Assembly: GCA_947588735.1 (NCBI GenBank)
Contig: CANQAD010000010.1
Span: forward strand, 1-45,910
Direction: 5' to 3'
DNA from: an uncultured Akkermansia sp.
GTDB lineage: Bacteria; Verrucomicrobiota; Verrucomicrobiia; Verrucomicrobiales; Akkermansiaceae
Length of the DNA: 45,910 nt
The notes below the pieces were generated by a model, which saw only the letters and a list, made by a program, of their open reading frames with translations, was not told where the DNA came from and made no database searches. The translations under genes and the position numbers were made by a program. Positions 33,691-42,010 of the stretch are shown piece after piece. Within the stretch, counting starts at the first letter, position 1; the number at the start of each line of letters is the position of its first letter.

Positions 33691-33717
33691 AAAAAGAAAG
33701 AGGAACTTATCTTTTTT
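33691..33717. terminator. Weak AT-rich hairpin between convergent genes
   Basis: AAAAAGA (33691-33697) can pair with TCTTTTT (33710-33716) across a 12-base loop, with six T on the right. It would serve the forward operon that ends at 33662, and its symmetry could also serve the reverse one. The stem is nearly all A-T, so confidence is low. Confidence 0.3.
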
Positions 33718-34600
33718 CCCTGGCCGCCAGGGCGAGTTGAATCGCGTTGGCCATATTGTGGCAAAAGACGTAAAAGACAGGGCCAATGTAGGCTAGGGGT
33801 GAAGCGTAACTTTGTGCAGCCATATAGAGCGTGAGCACGGTATTTTTCTGACCAAGGCCCTGGGAACACTCGCGTTTCAGATCCGGATAACCCAGCCGAT
33901 ACCCCGCCGTGAAGCCGATCAGGCATACCACGGCCGCACCCAGCATCATCGGCCACATTTCGCGAAAGCTGTAGCCGCGTTCAATAATGCGCTCAACTCC
34001 GCCGGCCGTGAGCACGGTTAAATTGACCACCCAAATGCCCAGCGAAGCGTCCTTCAGCCTCGGCGCCCATGCCCGGCACGCCGGATACGCCAGCCGCAGC
34101 ACTACGGAGAGAATTGCCGGGATCCCCAGCACGATAAAAATCTGGTATGCCACCACGCCCATGAGCTCCAAGTACCCCAAGGAGTCCCCATGCACCACCA
34201 GCGGCAAGATAAAGGGCGTAACGATGGCAAACACCACTTGGCTGAGTACCATCGCCGTGGTGGAAAACTCAACATTCCCTCGCAACAGTCCCACGATAAT
34301 CGGACTCGCACTGGCAATGGGCGCCGCAGCACAATAATACAGCGACTCCGCCAGCACCGGGTAACCCGCCATCTTCGCGAATCCCCAGCTTCCTACCCCC
34401 AGAGTCTGAATGCTCAACAACAGCCAGAAATGCATGCGCACCGGCCTGAGCTTTCGCACATCCAGTCCGATGAATGTGATGCTGAGCATCACGCATATCC
34501 CAATGGGCAACCACCATTCAAAGGGCGCTAATTGCTCATGAAAGAGACCGCCTGCCAAAAAGGCGAGCACCATGCTCACGCTGCGCAACTGCTGCTTCAT
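33707..34600 (-). CDS. BASS-type (bile acid:sodium symporter-like) membrane transporter
   Basis: A 297-residue protein with about nine or ten membrane helices. It includes the pattern of the bile acid/arsenite sodium symporter superfamily: ASPIIVGLLRGN in the middle and GLGQKNTVLTLYMA near the end, where the conserved polar residues of the core lie. The substrate cannot be told. Its start overlaps the stop of the upstream 7TM-HD gene by 4 bases, so the two reverse genes form an operon. Confidence 0.75.
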   Translation of the reverse strand: MKQQLRSVSMVLAFLAGGLFHEQLAPFEWWLPIGICVMLSITFIGLDVRKLRPVRMHFWLLLSIQTLGVGSWGFAKMAGYPVLAESLYYCAAAPIASASPIIVGLLRGNVEFSTTAMVLSQVVFAIVTPFILPLVVHGDSLGYLELMGVVAYQIFIVLGIPAILSVVLRLAYPACRAWAPRLKDASLGIWVVNLTVLTAGGVERIIERGYSFREMWPMMLGAAVVCLIGFTAGYRLGYPDLKRECSQGLGQKNTVLTLYMAAQSYASPLAYIGPVFYVFCHNMANAIQLALAAREKR

Positions 34601-36168
34601 GATGCCGTTCTGGCCTGCTCTGCCGGGGTGACAGGAGCAGCCTCGTCATCTTCCTGATTCGCCGCAGGCGGGTACGCGATGCGGTTGTGGTTCATCGTAC
34701 TGAGCGTGGTGAGGAACGATTCCTTAATTTTATCGAGATCACCCAGCGTGAGCTGACAATCGCGCAAGTGCCCGTCCAATATCCTCTCACGAAATATCTT
34801 GTCGATGATTGCCCGACGTTCCTCCTCCGTAGGATTCACCAACGAGCGCGTTGCACTCTCCACCGCATCCGCCATACTCACAATGCCCGATTCACGAGTC
34901 TGCGGTATCGGCCCTTCGTACGTGAAAAGCGCCTTATCCACTTCCTCGGGACAAGTGTCGATAAGCCCTTCGTCAAATTTCTTTTTCTCCTTCACGTAGC
35001 GATCCATGGCTTTGCGGTAGAAAAAGAAGGTGAACAGCTTGCCGTGATGTTCGCGAATCACGCTGATGATGCGGCTGTTAAGTCTGTATTTTCGCGCAAT
35101 CTCCACCCCATCCTTCACATGCTGAATAATGATGCGAGCGGAAGCCTCGGCCGTGAGCTCATTATGCGGTGAAAAAGCTTGGTTACCCATATTCTCGGTG
35201 AAGAACTGCGGATGATTCAGTTTGCCAATATCGTGGTACAACCCGCAAACTCCGGCGCGTGTGACATCGGCGCCGACAGCCTCCGCAGCCGCCTCGGCCA
35301 GCCTTTGCACATACAGACTGTGGTGGAAAGTGCCAGGAGCGGTCATCTGCAGCTTTTTGAGAATGGGGTGGTTCATATCCGACCACTCCAACCACGTAAT
35401 GTGAGTAGAAATGTTGAACAGGCGCTCCAGCATGGGCATCAACCCGCCAATAAACACGCACACCATGAAACTCATCCCCAATGCAGCCGCAGCCTCAGCC
35501 GCAAATCCACCCACGTGAAAACCATCGTGCAGGGTGGAAAGTCCCGAACCGCGAAAACACCCCAGCGCAATCGCCGCCACGAACACCGCCGCTCCTGTCA
35601 CAAACCCCGCGTACAGAATCTTCTCCCGGCGCTCCACGCGATCACAGAGCAACGCACTGATCAACCCAGCCATCAGACTGAGCACCATGTAGTTAGCCAT
35701 GGTAAAGTCTGCCGGCATCATGGCCATGCCAATCAGCGTTGTGCACAGCGCGGCGAAAACTCCCAGTTTCTTGCCCAGCATCACAGCGGTCATCCCGGGA
35801 GCCAACGCATAGGGCAGCACCAGCAACAATTGCCCATTCGTCACTGAATAGGACCCAAACTTAATCGGCAGCAAATTTTGCAACCAATAGATGATCATAA
35901 TTTGGACCACAATGAGCAGCATCAGCAGAGCCGACCTCTGCGCATTGAGCTCGGCCTTTTTATGGTAAACACAGTACAATATGCCCAACCCCACCCCCGT
36001 GAGCACCAGCCAAGCCAGCCGATACCCTATCTCCTCGATACCCTGCCCCGGGTCTGTCAAGATGTACCCCAGCACCGTTACCCCCAGCACAGCTATCAGC
36101 AGCAACTTCTGCCGAGCACTCAGCCACTCCCGCAGCATCTGCTTCAGAAACATGGTGATTCTGACCAT
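34597..36168 (-). CDS. 7TM-HD family phosphodiesterase (PgpH/YqfF-like)
   Basis: A 523-residue membrane protein with several N-terminal and central helices (about 20-230) and a C-terminal HD domain. The HD domain has HHSLYVQRLAEAA, then YHDIGK, the His-Asp metal pair, and a later IREHHG. Proteins of this family with an HD domain degrade cyclic di-AMP. The extracellular 7TMR-HDED domain of the long forms appears to be missing, since typical PgpH proteins are about 700 residues. The promoter TTGACA-16-TAGAAT ends 9 bases before the ATG. The enzymatic role is inferred from the family. Confidence 0.83.
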   Translation of the reverse strand: MVRITMFLKQMLREWLSARQKLLLIAVLGVTVLGYILTDPGQGIEEIGYRLAWLVLTGVGLGILYCVYHKKAELNAQRSALLMLLIVVQIMIIYWLQNLLPIKFGSYSVTNGQLLLVLPYALAPGMTAVMLGKKLGVFAALCTTLIGMAMMPADFTMANYMVLSLMAGLISALLCDRVERREKILYAGFVTGAAVFVAAIALGCFRGSGLSTLHDGFHVGGFAAEAAAALGMSFMVCVFIGGLMPMLERLFNISTHITWLEWSDMNHPILKKLQMTAPGTFHHSLYVQRLAEAAAEAVGADVTRAGVCGLYHDIGKLNHPQFFTENMGNQAFSPHNELTAEASARIIIQHVKDGVEIARKYRLNSRIISVIREHHGKLFTFFFYRKAMDRYVKEKKKFDEGLIDTCPEEVDKALFTYEGPIPQTRESGIVSMADAVESATRSLVNPTEEERRAIIDKIFRERILDGHLRDCQLTLGDLDKIKESFLTTLSTMNHNRIAYPPAANQEDDEAAPVTPAEQARTAS

Positions 36169-36177
36169 TTCTGCTTC

Positions 36178-36205
36178 ATTCTACCCCCAGCAGCTCCTTT
36201 GTCAA
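36178..36205 (-). promoter_or_regulatory. Promoter of the 7TM-HD gene
   Basis: Read on the minus strand: consensus TTGACA (36205-36200), 16-bp spacer, TAGAAT (36183-36178), 9 bases to the ATG at 36168. Confidence 0.7.
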
Positions 36206-36638
36206 GCATTATCCCCCCACGGGGCACACGCACACACGCGTCCCAATAAAATATTCTCCGGGTTCATTGAGCCCATTTCCCATGCGTTTTCTTCGGACAA
36301 AAATGGCAGCGCGCTTCGCCTCCCAGCGCGCCAGCGCGCAAATTTCCCAAATCGAAAATCAAAAATCGTAACTCCAAAATCCCCTTGTGTTTCAACTTTG
36401 CTCCCTCACTCAGCTTTCTCATTAGGCATGCGCGCGGTTTCGCCCTTCTCCGTCGCTACCGCTCCGCATTTCCCGAGCCTCCGGCTCGCTAGCTTTTTCA
36501 AATTGTAAATCGTCAATCGTCAATCGTAAATCGTAAATAACCAAAGGATTATGCTTCATAATGTGCCGTTAACGACCTGTCGGGGGTGCTTTTTCTTGGG
36601 ACGGAGGCGGTTTTGCCGCATACGCTCAAACATCCGGC
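36206..36638. other. Intergenic region with heptamer array and a hairpin
   Basis: No supported gene. It contains GC-rich palindromic bits (GCGCGC repeated near 36310-36345) and a perfect CGAGCC-TCC-GGCTCG hairpin (36474-36488), followed by CTAGCTTTTTC. A heptamer array of ATCGTCA/ATCGTAA units (about 36508-36540) reads as TTGACGA/TTTACGA on the minus strand, like the left part of copies A and B. The array may be a reverse-oriented remnant of the same element. Confidence 0.45.
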
Positions 36639-36667
36639 TTGCCAACAGGTGTAAGAAATGGTAGAAT
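36639..36667 (+). promoter_or_regulatory. Promoter of the nucleotidyltransferase gene
   Basis: TTGCCA (36639-36644), 17-bp spacer, TAGAAT (36662-36667). The ATG at 36684 follows after 16 bases. An in-frame GTG at 36672 is closer, but the protein family favours the ATG. Confidence 0.6.
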
Positions 36668-36683
36668 GTGGGTGCATAGAGCC

Positions 36684-37589
36684 ATGAAACCGACACTCCT
36701 TGTACTCGCAGCAGGAATGGGCAGCCGCTACGGCGGACTAAAGCAACTTGACCCCATGGGCCCAAATGGGGAGGTTATATTGGACTATTCCGTGTATGAT
36801 GCCATACGCGCTGGGTTCGGCAAGGTGGTATTCGTGATACGTCGCGACTTTGAGGACGCGTTCAAAAACCAGGTGGGGGCACGTTTTGCAGGGAAAATAG
36901 AAGTGGACTACGCTTTTCAAAGTTTGGACGATCTTCCGGCTGGTTTCAGCGTGCCGGAGGGGCGGGTGAAACCGTGGGGTACGGCGCATGCTCTGCGCGC
37001 TGCACGTCACGTGATCCACGAGCCCTTTGGGGTGGTGAATGCAGACGATTTCTATGGGGCCGATGCATTCCGCAAAGCGACCGAATTCCTGACTGCACCG
37101 GCGGACCAAGACGGCAAGAGTCACTACGGTATGATCGGCTATCCGCTCAAAAACACCTTGAGTGACCACGGGGATGTGAATCGCGGCATCTGCGGCATTA
37201 AGAACGGCTACCTGGACAGTGTGGAGGAGTACACAAAGATCATGCGCGAGCAGGACGGCGTGTGCCGAGGCGACAACCTGCACGGCGAACGCAAAGAGGT
37301 GGATCCCGAAGAGCTTGTGTCCATGAACTTCTGGGTGTTCCCGGCGAGCTTCATCGGGCAGATTGAGGAGCACTTCACGCACTTCATGGAGGAGCGCGGC
37401 GCCGAGCTGAAGAGCGAGTGCTACATCCCTACCGTCGTGGATGAACTCATCCACAACGGCGTGGCAGATTGCCGCGTCATTCGAACCAGCGCCAACTGGC
37501 TCGGCGTCACCTACCCGAGTGATAAACCAGCCGTGGTGAAAAACATCGCCCAACTGGTGAAGGAGGGCGTGTACCCGGAGAAACTTTAA
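36684..37589 (+). CDS. Sugar-1-phosphate nucleotidyltransferase
   Basis: A 301-residue NTP-transferase with the signature LVLAAGMGSRYGGLKQLDP at the N terminus and a VVNADDFYG metal-binding motif. The fold adds a nucleoside monophosphate to a sugar 1-phosphate. The next gene, 12 bases on, is a NahK-like N-acetylhexosamine 1-kinase, which would make GlcNAc- or GalNAc-1-phosphate. This enzyme is therefore a good candidate for the uridylyltransferase that makes the UDP-sugar in a salvage route. That role is inference from context. The sequence alone shows only nucleotidyl transfer. Confidence 0.82.
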   Translation: MKPTLLVLAAGMGSRYGGLKQLDPMGPNGEVILDYSVYDAIRAGFGKVVFVIRRDFEDAFKNQVGARFAGKIEVDYAFQSLDDLPAGFSVPEGRVKPWGTAHALRAARHVIHEPFGVVNADDFYGADAFRKATEFLTAPADQDGKSHYGMIGYPLKNTLSDHGDVNRGICGIKNGYLDSVEEYTKIMREQDGVCRGDNLHGERKEVDPEELVSMNFWVFPASFIGQIEEHFTHFMEERGAELKSECYIPTVVDELIHNGVADCRVIRTSANWLGVTYPSDKPAVVKNIAQLVKEGVYPEKL

Positions 37590-37601
37590 CAACTGTCAAC
37601 C

Positions 37602-38693
37602 ATGTTCGATCTGAAAACCATTGCAAATCTCTTTGACCTGCGCGCTGACTATGTGTGTGGCACGGCCTACGGCTCTGGTCACATTAACGACACCTACCGC
37701 ATTGAGGTGGATCAAGCGGGGTTGCGCGTTCATTACATCCTGCAGCGCGTGAACAGCAATGTCTTCAAACAACCCATTCCCCTCATGGAGAATGTGCTGA
37801 GGGTAACAACCGAGGCCTTGCGCGTGCTGCAAGACGAGGGTTGTAAGGATGCTTATCGGCGTACGCTCACCCTGGTGCCGGCCAAGGACGGCAAGCCCTA
37901 CGCGCAAGACGCAGAAGCAAACGTATGGCGTGTGTACACCTTCATTGACCGTGCACGCACCTATGACACGATTGAAAACCCGCGACAGTGTGTGGAGGTG
38001 GCGCGCGCGTTTGGCAACTTTCAAAAGCTTGGCGCCAATCTTCCGGGCGACCCTCTCTTTGAGACTATCCCTGATTTCCACAACACCACCAAACGCTTTG
38101 CTGCTTTCCGAGCGGCGGTGGCGGCCGATCCGCTTGGGCGCACCAAGTTGGTGCAGAAGGAAATCGACTGGTTTCTCTCGCGCGAGGCAGACTGCAACAA
38201 AGTGGTTGACTATCTGGCCAGTGGCGAGCTTCCCTTGCGTGTGACGCACAACGATACGAAGCTCAACAATGTAATGCTGGATGATGTGACGGGGGAGGGC
38301 ATTTGCGTCATCGACCTGGACACCACAATGCCGGGCAGCTCGCTGTACGATTTTGGAGACATGATTCGCACTTCCACTTCCCCGGCGGCGGAGGACGAAA
38401 AAGACACGAGTCTTGTGACGATGCGCATGGAGTACTTTGAGGCGCTGGCCAAGGGATATTGTGAGGCTGCTACATTCCTCACTCCGCTGGAGAAAGAATT
38501 GTTGCCATTTTCGGGGAAATTGCTTACCATGGAATGCGGCATGCGTTTTCTCACAGATTACCTGGTGGGCGACACGTACTTCAAGATTTACCATCCGGAG
38601 CATAATCTGGACAGGACACGTACGCAGATTGCGCTCGTGGAATCCATTGAAAGCCAGATGGACGCCATGCAAGAAGTGGTGGCTCGCTACTAA
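37602..38693 (+). CDS. nahK: NahK-like N-acetylhexosamine 1-kinase (aminoglycoside phosphotransferase fold)
   Basis: A 363-residue phosphotransferase with the APH fold. The N-terminal lobe has a GSGHINDTYRI loop. The catalytic segment is THNDTKLNNVMLDD, with Asp and Asn as expected, followed by VIDLDTTMPGSSLYDFGD, which holds the metal Asp. HNDTK.NN with IDLDT.MPG is typical of NahK/LnpB kinases, which phosphorylate GlcNAc and GalNAc released from host glycans at C1. It is paired with the nucleotidyltransferase upstream. The substrate is inferred from the family; it could be another sugar or amino sugar. Confidence 0.8.
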   Translation: MFDLKTIANLFDLRADYVCGTAYGSGHINDTYRIEVDQAGLRVHYILQRVNSNVFKQPIPLMENVLRVTTEALRVLQDEGCKDAYRRTLTLVPAKDGKPYAQDAEANVWRVYTFIDRARTYDTIENPRQCVEVARAFGNFQKLGANLPGDPLFETIPDFHNTTKRFAAFRAAVAADPLGRTKLVQKEIDWFLSREADCNKVVDYLASGELPLRVTHNDTKLNNVMLDDVTGEGICVIDLDTTMPGSSLYDFGDMIRTSTSPAAEDEKDTSLVTMRMEYFEALAKGYCEAATFLTPLEKELLPFSGKLLTMECGMRFLTDYLVGDTYFKIYHPEHNLDRTRTQIALVESIESQMDAMQEVVARY

Positions 38694-38774
38694 GAGAGCG
38701 CTTCGCTTTCAGACCCGTGCGCGGAAGGGTGCATCCTCGCGAGCGCCTTCTTGTGCGTGAGCGAAATTTTTCTG

Positions 38775-38804
38775 TTCGACAAGAGCAGAGGCTTCTACTA
38801 TAAT
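38775..38804 (+). promoter_or_regulatory. Promoter of the GTPase gene
   Basis: TTCGAC (38775-38780), 18-bp spacer, perfect TATAAT (38799-38804), 8 bases to a GTG at 38813. The geometry selects GTG 38813 over the in-frame TTG at 38807. Confidence 0.6.
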
Positions 38805-38812
38805 TTTTGGGA

Positions 38813-40462
38813 GTGGATTTAAGAAGACCGCACCAGACCGAAGAAGGCCTTGTCCGTTTGTGGGCAGAGAAGGCTCTGGAGCTCTGTGTGGATATTGATG
38901 ATGAAGAAGCGCTGGCAGAATACCGCGAACCAGTGGAAAAAATGCTCAGCGCGCTGGACCATGACCGCCGAGTGCTGGCGCTGGGCGGTGAGGGCAGCGG
39001 GAAATCTTCCTTGCTGGCGAATTTGGTCGGCGCTCCTGTGATTGCGCAAGCTGCCATGGAAGGGAGCTATGCGTGTTGGCGCTTCATCTGTCGGGATGGC
39101 GATGCCTCGCATTCTCATTTCATCCCCGTTGCAACGCTGTATGGTCTGGAACTGGTGGATACTGCTGATTTGGGACGCGAAGATGTCAGGCATACAAGCG
39201 AGCTTTTGTTACAAGGAGCCGACGTGGCGCTCGGGGTACTGGATGCCCGCTGCTTGGATTCCTCCCCCGTGTGGGACCTGCTGGCTTCGGTTCCCCAGGA
39301 AAATCGCTCTGCCTGGATGCTGGTTGCAGCACAGGTGGATCGTCTGGACGCTCGGGAAGCCATCGCCCTCAAGGAACGCTTACGCGAATTAAGCCATGAA
39401 CGAGGTGCAGATGGCATACGCATTCTCATCTATCCCGGAAAAGACGATCCGACTGCCGTCAATGCTCTGCGCACCTGCGTGCAGGAACTTTTGCAAAGCT
39501 CGCACGGTCTCTACACCAGTCTGCGTGTGCTCGCTGAACGCAGTATGGATCTGGTGCAGCGAGCAGATCGTGTCCTCAGTGCACGCGAGGGTCTGAGCCG
39601 CATGGATAACGGCTTTATGGCCGGCATTGAGCAAGAAATCGACAACTTCCTGCATAGCCAGATGATCGGTCTGGCAGAGTACACGCGCGGGGCAGAGCAT
39701 ACACTCATGCAAACGTTGGGAGAGCTGCTGACTGAAGTGCGCCATTCGATTGGCTGGGCGCTCTCTCCCGGCACACTGCTCCGGCTGGAGTTAATGGGCG
39801 GCATGACCGAGAAAGCTCTGTACCGCCATATGGACACCTCACTGCAACACATGCAAGAAGAGGCAGACAAGCAATTCACTGCGCAATGCGAGGCGCACTG
39901 GCGACACGTGCGTCCACGCATGAAAAAATCGTTGGAATGCGAAATTGGCGATTTCCCGGATGCTGCGCTTCAGTCCGAGTTGCAGACGCTGCGAGAGCGA
40001 TTGTGTCGGCAGATGTATGAACCAATGGCCGCCGCTGGATTGCGTGGGCGTATGTTCAGCATCTTTGTGGCAAACGTGGGATGGATGCGCGGCTGTGTCA
40101 CCTGTATGTGCGCATTTTTCATACTGGCGGGCTCACTGGGTTGTCTGGGGCATGATATCCCGGCGGTGGCATGTGTGCTGCTGGCTATCGCGACGTGGGG
40201 AATCGGTTGTGCCCTCCAGCGTGTTGCTTCCAACAATATTTGCACTTCGGTCGAGGATTTGGTGCGCGAGATGTGTAACATCTGTGAAAAACAATTTCTT
40301 GCCGCTCTGGAGGGGCTCATCGTCTCGCGCGTGGCGGCCTACCGACAACTTTATACGACTCCGCGTCGCAAAGTGGCTCGTCGAGAGACAGAGTTACGAC
40401 CGCTGCAAGACAGACAGAGGACCATTTATACGCGCCTGCGCGTCCTGCTGCAGCATCTGTAG
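38813..40462 (+). CDS. Membrane-associated P-loop GTPase (dynamin/HSR1-like)
   Basis: A 549-residue protein. The GTPase domain has a G1 motif GGEGSGKSS (about 58-66) and a G3 motif DTADLG. At the G4 position it has AAQVDRLD in place of the usual NKxD, so base specificity may be relaxed. A long helical region rich in Gln, Glu, Arg and Leu follows. Near 430-475 are two hydrophobic segments, CMCAFFILAGSLGCLG and AVACVLLAIATWGIGC, that could form a membrane hairpin. Bacterial dynamin-like GTPases have this layout, but the match is by architecture only. It precedes rarA by 26 bases. Confidence 0.7.
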   Translation: MDLRRPHQTEEGLVRLWAEKALELCVDIDDEEALAEYREPVEKMLSALDHDRRVLALGGEGSGKSSLLANLVGAPVIAQAAMEGSYACWRFICRDGDASHSHFIPVATLYGLELVDTADLGREDVRHTSELLLQGADVALGVLDARCLDSSPVWDLLASVPQENRSAWMLVAAQVDRLDAREAIALKERLRELSHERGADGIRILIYPGKDDPTAVNALRTCVQELLQSSHGLYTSLRVLAERSMDLVQRADRVLSAREGLSRMDNGFMAGIEQEIDNFLHSQMIGLAEYTRGAEHTLMQTLGELLTEVRHSIGWALSPGTLLRLELMGGMTEKALYRHMDTSLQHMQEEADKQFTAQCEAHWRHVRPRMKKSLECEIGDFPDAALQSELQTLRERLCRQMYEPMAAAGLRGRMFSIFVANVGWMRGCVTCMCAFFILAGSLGCLGHDIPAVACVLLAIATWGIGCALQRVASNNICTSVEDLVREMCNICEKQFLAALEGLIVSRVAAYRQLYTTPRRKVARRETELRPLQDRQRTIYTRLRVLLQHL

Positions 40463-40488
40463 CCACCAGCCCAACTCGTTTTACAGAT

Positions 40489-41850
40489 ATGGCAGACTTA
40501 TTTACCCCATTCGGCGAAAACCGCCCCGAATTGTCCACGAGGCAGTCGGGCATGCCCCTGGCCGCGCGCATGAGACCAGAAACCCCGGAGGAGGTGGCAG
40601 GGCAGCGCCACTTGCTTGGTCCTGGCAAATTGCTTCGCCGGGCCATCGAGACAGATCGTTTCTCCTCACTCATCTTCTATGGACCGCCCGGTGTAGGGAA
40701 AACGACGCTCGCCTACGTAATTGCGCGCCATACAAGTGCCTATTTTGTGATGCTCAACGGAGTGGAATCCAATGTGAGCGAGATTCGCGAGAAAATAGCC
40801 GAGGCCAAGACACGCCTCAGCCTGCACAATCAGCGAACCATTCTCTTTGTGGATGAACTGCACCGCTTCAACAAGGCGCAGCAAGACGTGCTGCTGCCTC
40901 ATTTAGAGCGCGGCACCGTGCGCTTTATCGGTGCAACGACTGAAAACCCCTATTTCGCCATCAATTCCGCCATGCTCTCGCGCTCCCAGATATTCCCGCT
41001 TGAGCCGGTGCCGGAAGAAGATTTGGTGGCATTAATCAAACGAGCTGCAGCCGACAAAGAGCGGGGTCTGGGGAACATGCCCCTGCTGGTGGATGAGGAT
41101 GCGCTGCAACACATGGCCCGCAAAGCGGATGGCGATGCACGCAAGGCTCTTACTGCGCTGGAGGTTGCAGCTCTCTCTACTCCGCCAGGGGAAGATGGGC
41201 GCATCCACATCACGCTGCAGGTGGCCGAGGAGTCCATCCAACAGAAAGCCGTGCGCTATGATCGCGCCGGCGATGGTCATTATGACACCATCTCTGCTTT
41301 TATCAAATCTATGCGCGGCAGTGATCCGGATGCTGCTCTGTATTGGCTCGCTTTCATGCTCAATGCTGGAGAAGACATACGCTTCATTGCACGGCGACTT
41401 GTCATTTGCGCAAGCGAGGATGTAGGGCTCGCAGATTCCAACGCCCTGCGTGTAGCGTTGGCAGCGGCCAACGCCGCGGAAATGGTGGGCATGCCTGAAG
41501 CGCGTATTCCACTCGCCCACGCTACGGTGTACATCGCTACTGCACCCAAGAGCAACTCCGCCTACATGGCGCTGGAGGCCGCCATGAACGATGTAAAGGA
41601 GGGCAAAACACTTGCTGTGCCAGACCATTTGGCCACCCCGACACGCAAGAAGTTGGCTCGACTGCGCGGAGCCACGAAGGAGGAAACCACTTACAAATAC
41701 GCGCATGATTTCGGCGAGAATCATTACGTGCCGCAGGCCTACCTGCCGGAGGGACGCGTGTACTACCACCCCACCACGAATGGTATGGAGTTACGCATTG
41801 GCGAACGCATGAATATGCTGCACAACGCGCACATTATCAACAAATCGTAA
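40489..41850 (+). CDS. rarA: Replication-associated recombination protein A (RarA/MgsA)
   Basis: A AAA+ clamp-loader-like ATPase that acts at stalled replication forks. It has 453 residues. The N-terminal LAARMRPETPEEVAGQRHLL is typical. Walker A is GPPGVGKT (65-72), Walker B is TILFVDELHRFNK, and sensor 1 is GATTENPYFAIN. The C-terminal tetramerisation region includes MPEARIPLAHATVYIATAPKS. All family motifs are in place. Confidence 0.95.
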   Translation: MADLFTPFGENRPELSTRQSGMPLAARMRPETPEEVAGQRHLLGPGKLLRRAIETDRFSSLIFYGPPGVGKTTLAYVIARHTSAYFVMLNGVESNVSEIREKIAEAKTRLSLHNQRTILFVDELHRFNKAQQDVLLPHLERGTVRFIGATTENPYFAINSAMLSRSQIFPLEPVPEEDLVALIKRAAADKERGLGNMPLLVDEDALQHMARKADGDARKALTALEVAALSTPPGEDGRIHITLQVAEESIQQKAVRYDRAGDGHYDTISAFIKSMRGSDPDAALYWLAFMLNAGEDIRFIARRLVICASEDVGLADSNALRVALAAANAAEMVGMPEARIPLAHATVYIATAPKSNSAYMALEAAMNDVKEGKTLAVPDHLATPTRKKLARLRGATKEETTYKYAHDFGENHYVPQAYLPEGRVYYHPTTNGMELRIGERMNMLHNAHIINKS

Positions 41851-41901
41851 TCGTCAATCGAAAATCGTAAACGGCAACCTCGCTTTCTCATACGGTTGCC
41901 C
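41843..41901 (+). repeat. Fragment (E) of the intergenic element
   Basis: ATCGTAATCGTCAATCG heptamers are followed by GGCAACC (41873-41879) and a right end ATACGGTTGCCC. The two GGCAACC/GGTTGCC arms could form a hairpin with a 14-base loop, or be the two ends of an internally deleted element. It lies 67 bases before the -35 box of the secretin promoter. Confidence 0.45.
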
Positions 41902-41968
41902 TGTTTGGCGCTGCTTTTTCATTCCTTCAGGAAGCCGGAAGTTTTTTTCAGGCATGTAAACTTTTAGA

Positions 41969-41997
41969 GTGACTTCTGTGCAGGAATATGGTAGGAT
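41969..41997 (+). promoter_or_regulatory. Promoter of the secretin gene
   Basis: GTGACT (41969-41974), 17-bp spacer, TAGGAT (41992-41997), then 13 bases to the ATG at 42011. The gene start is set there because a signal peptide begins at that codon. Confidence 0.55.
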
Positions 41998-42010
41998 ACG
42001 CGTACCTTCG

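Noticed and set aside
37596..38672. A 358-codon reverse open frame opposite the NahK-like kinase
   Set aside because: The kinase motifs are in the forward frame. The reverse one has no recognisable domain.
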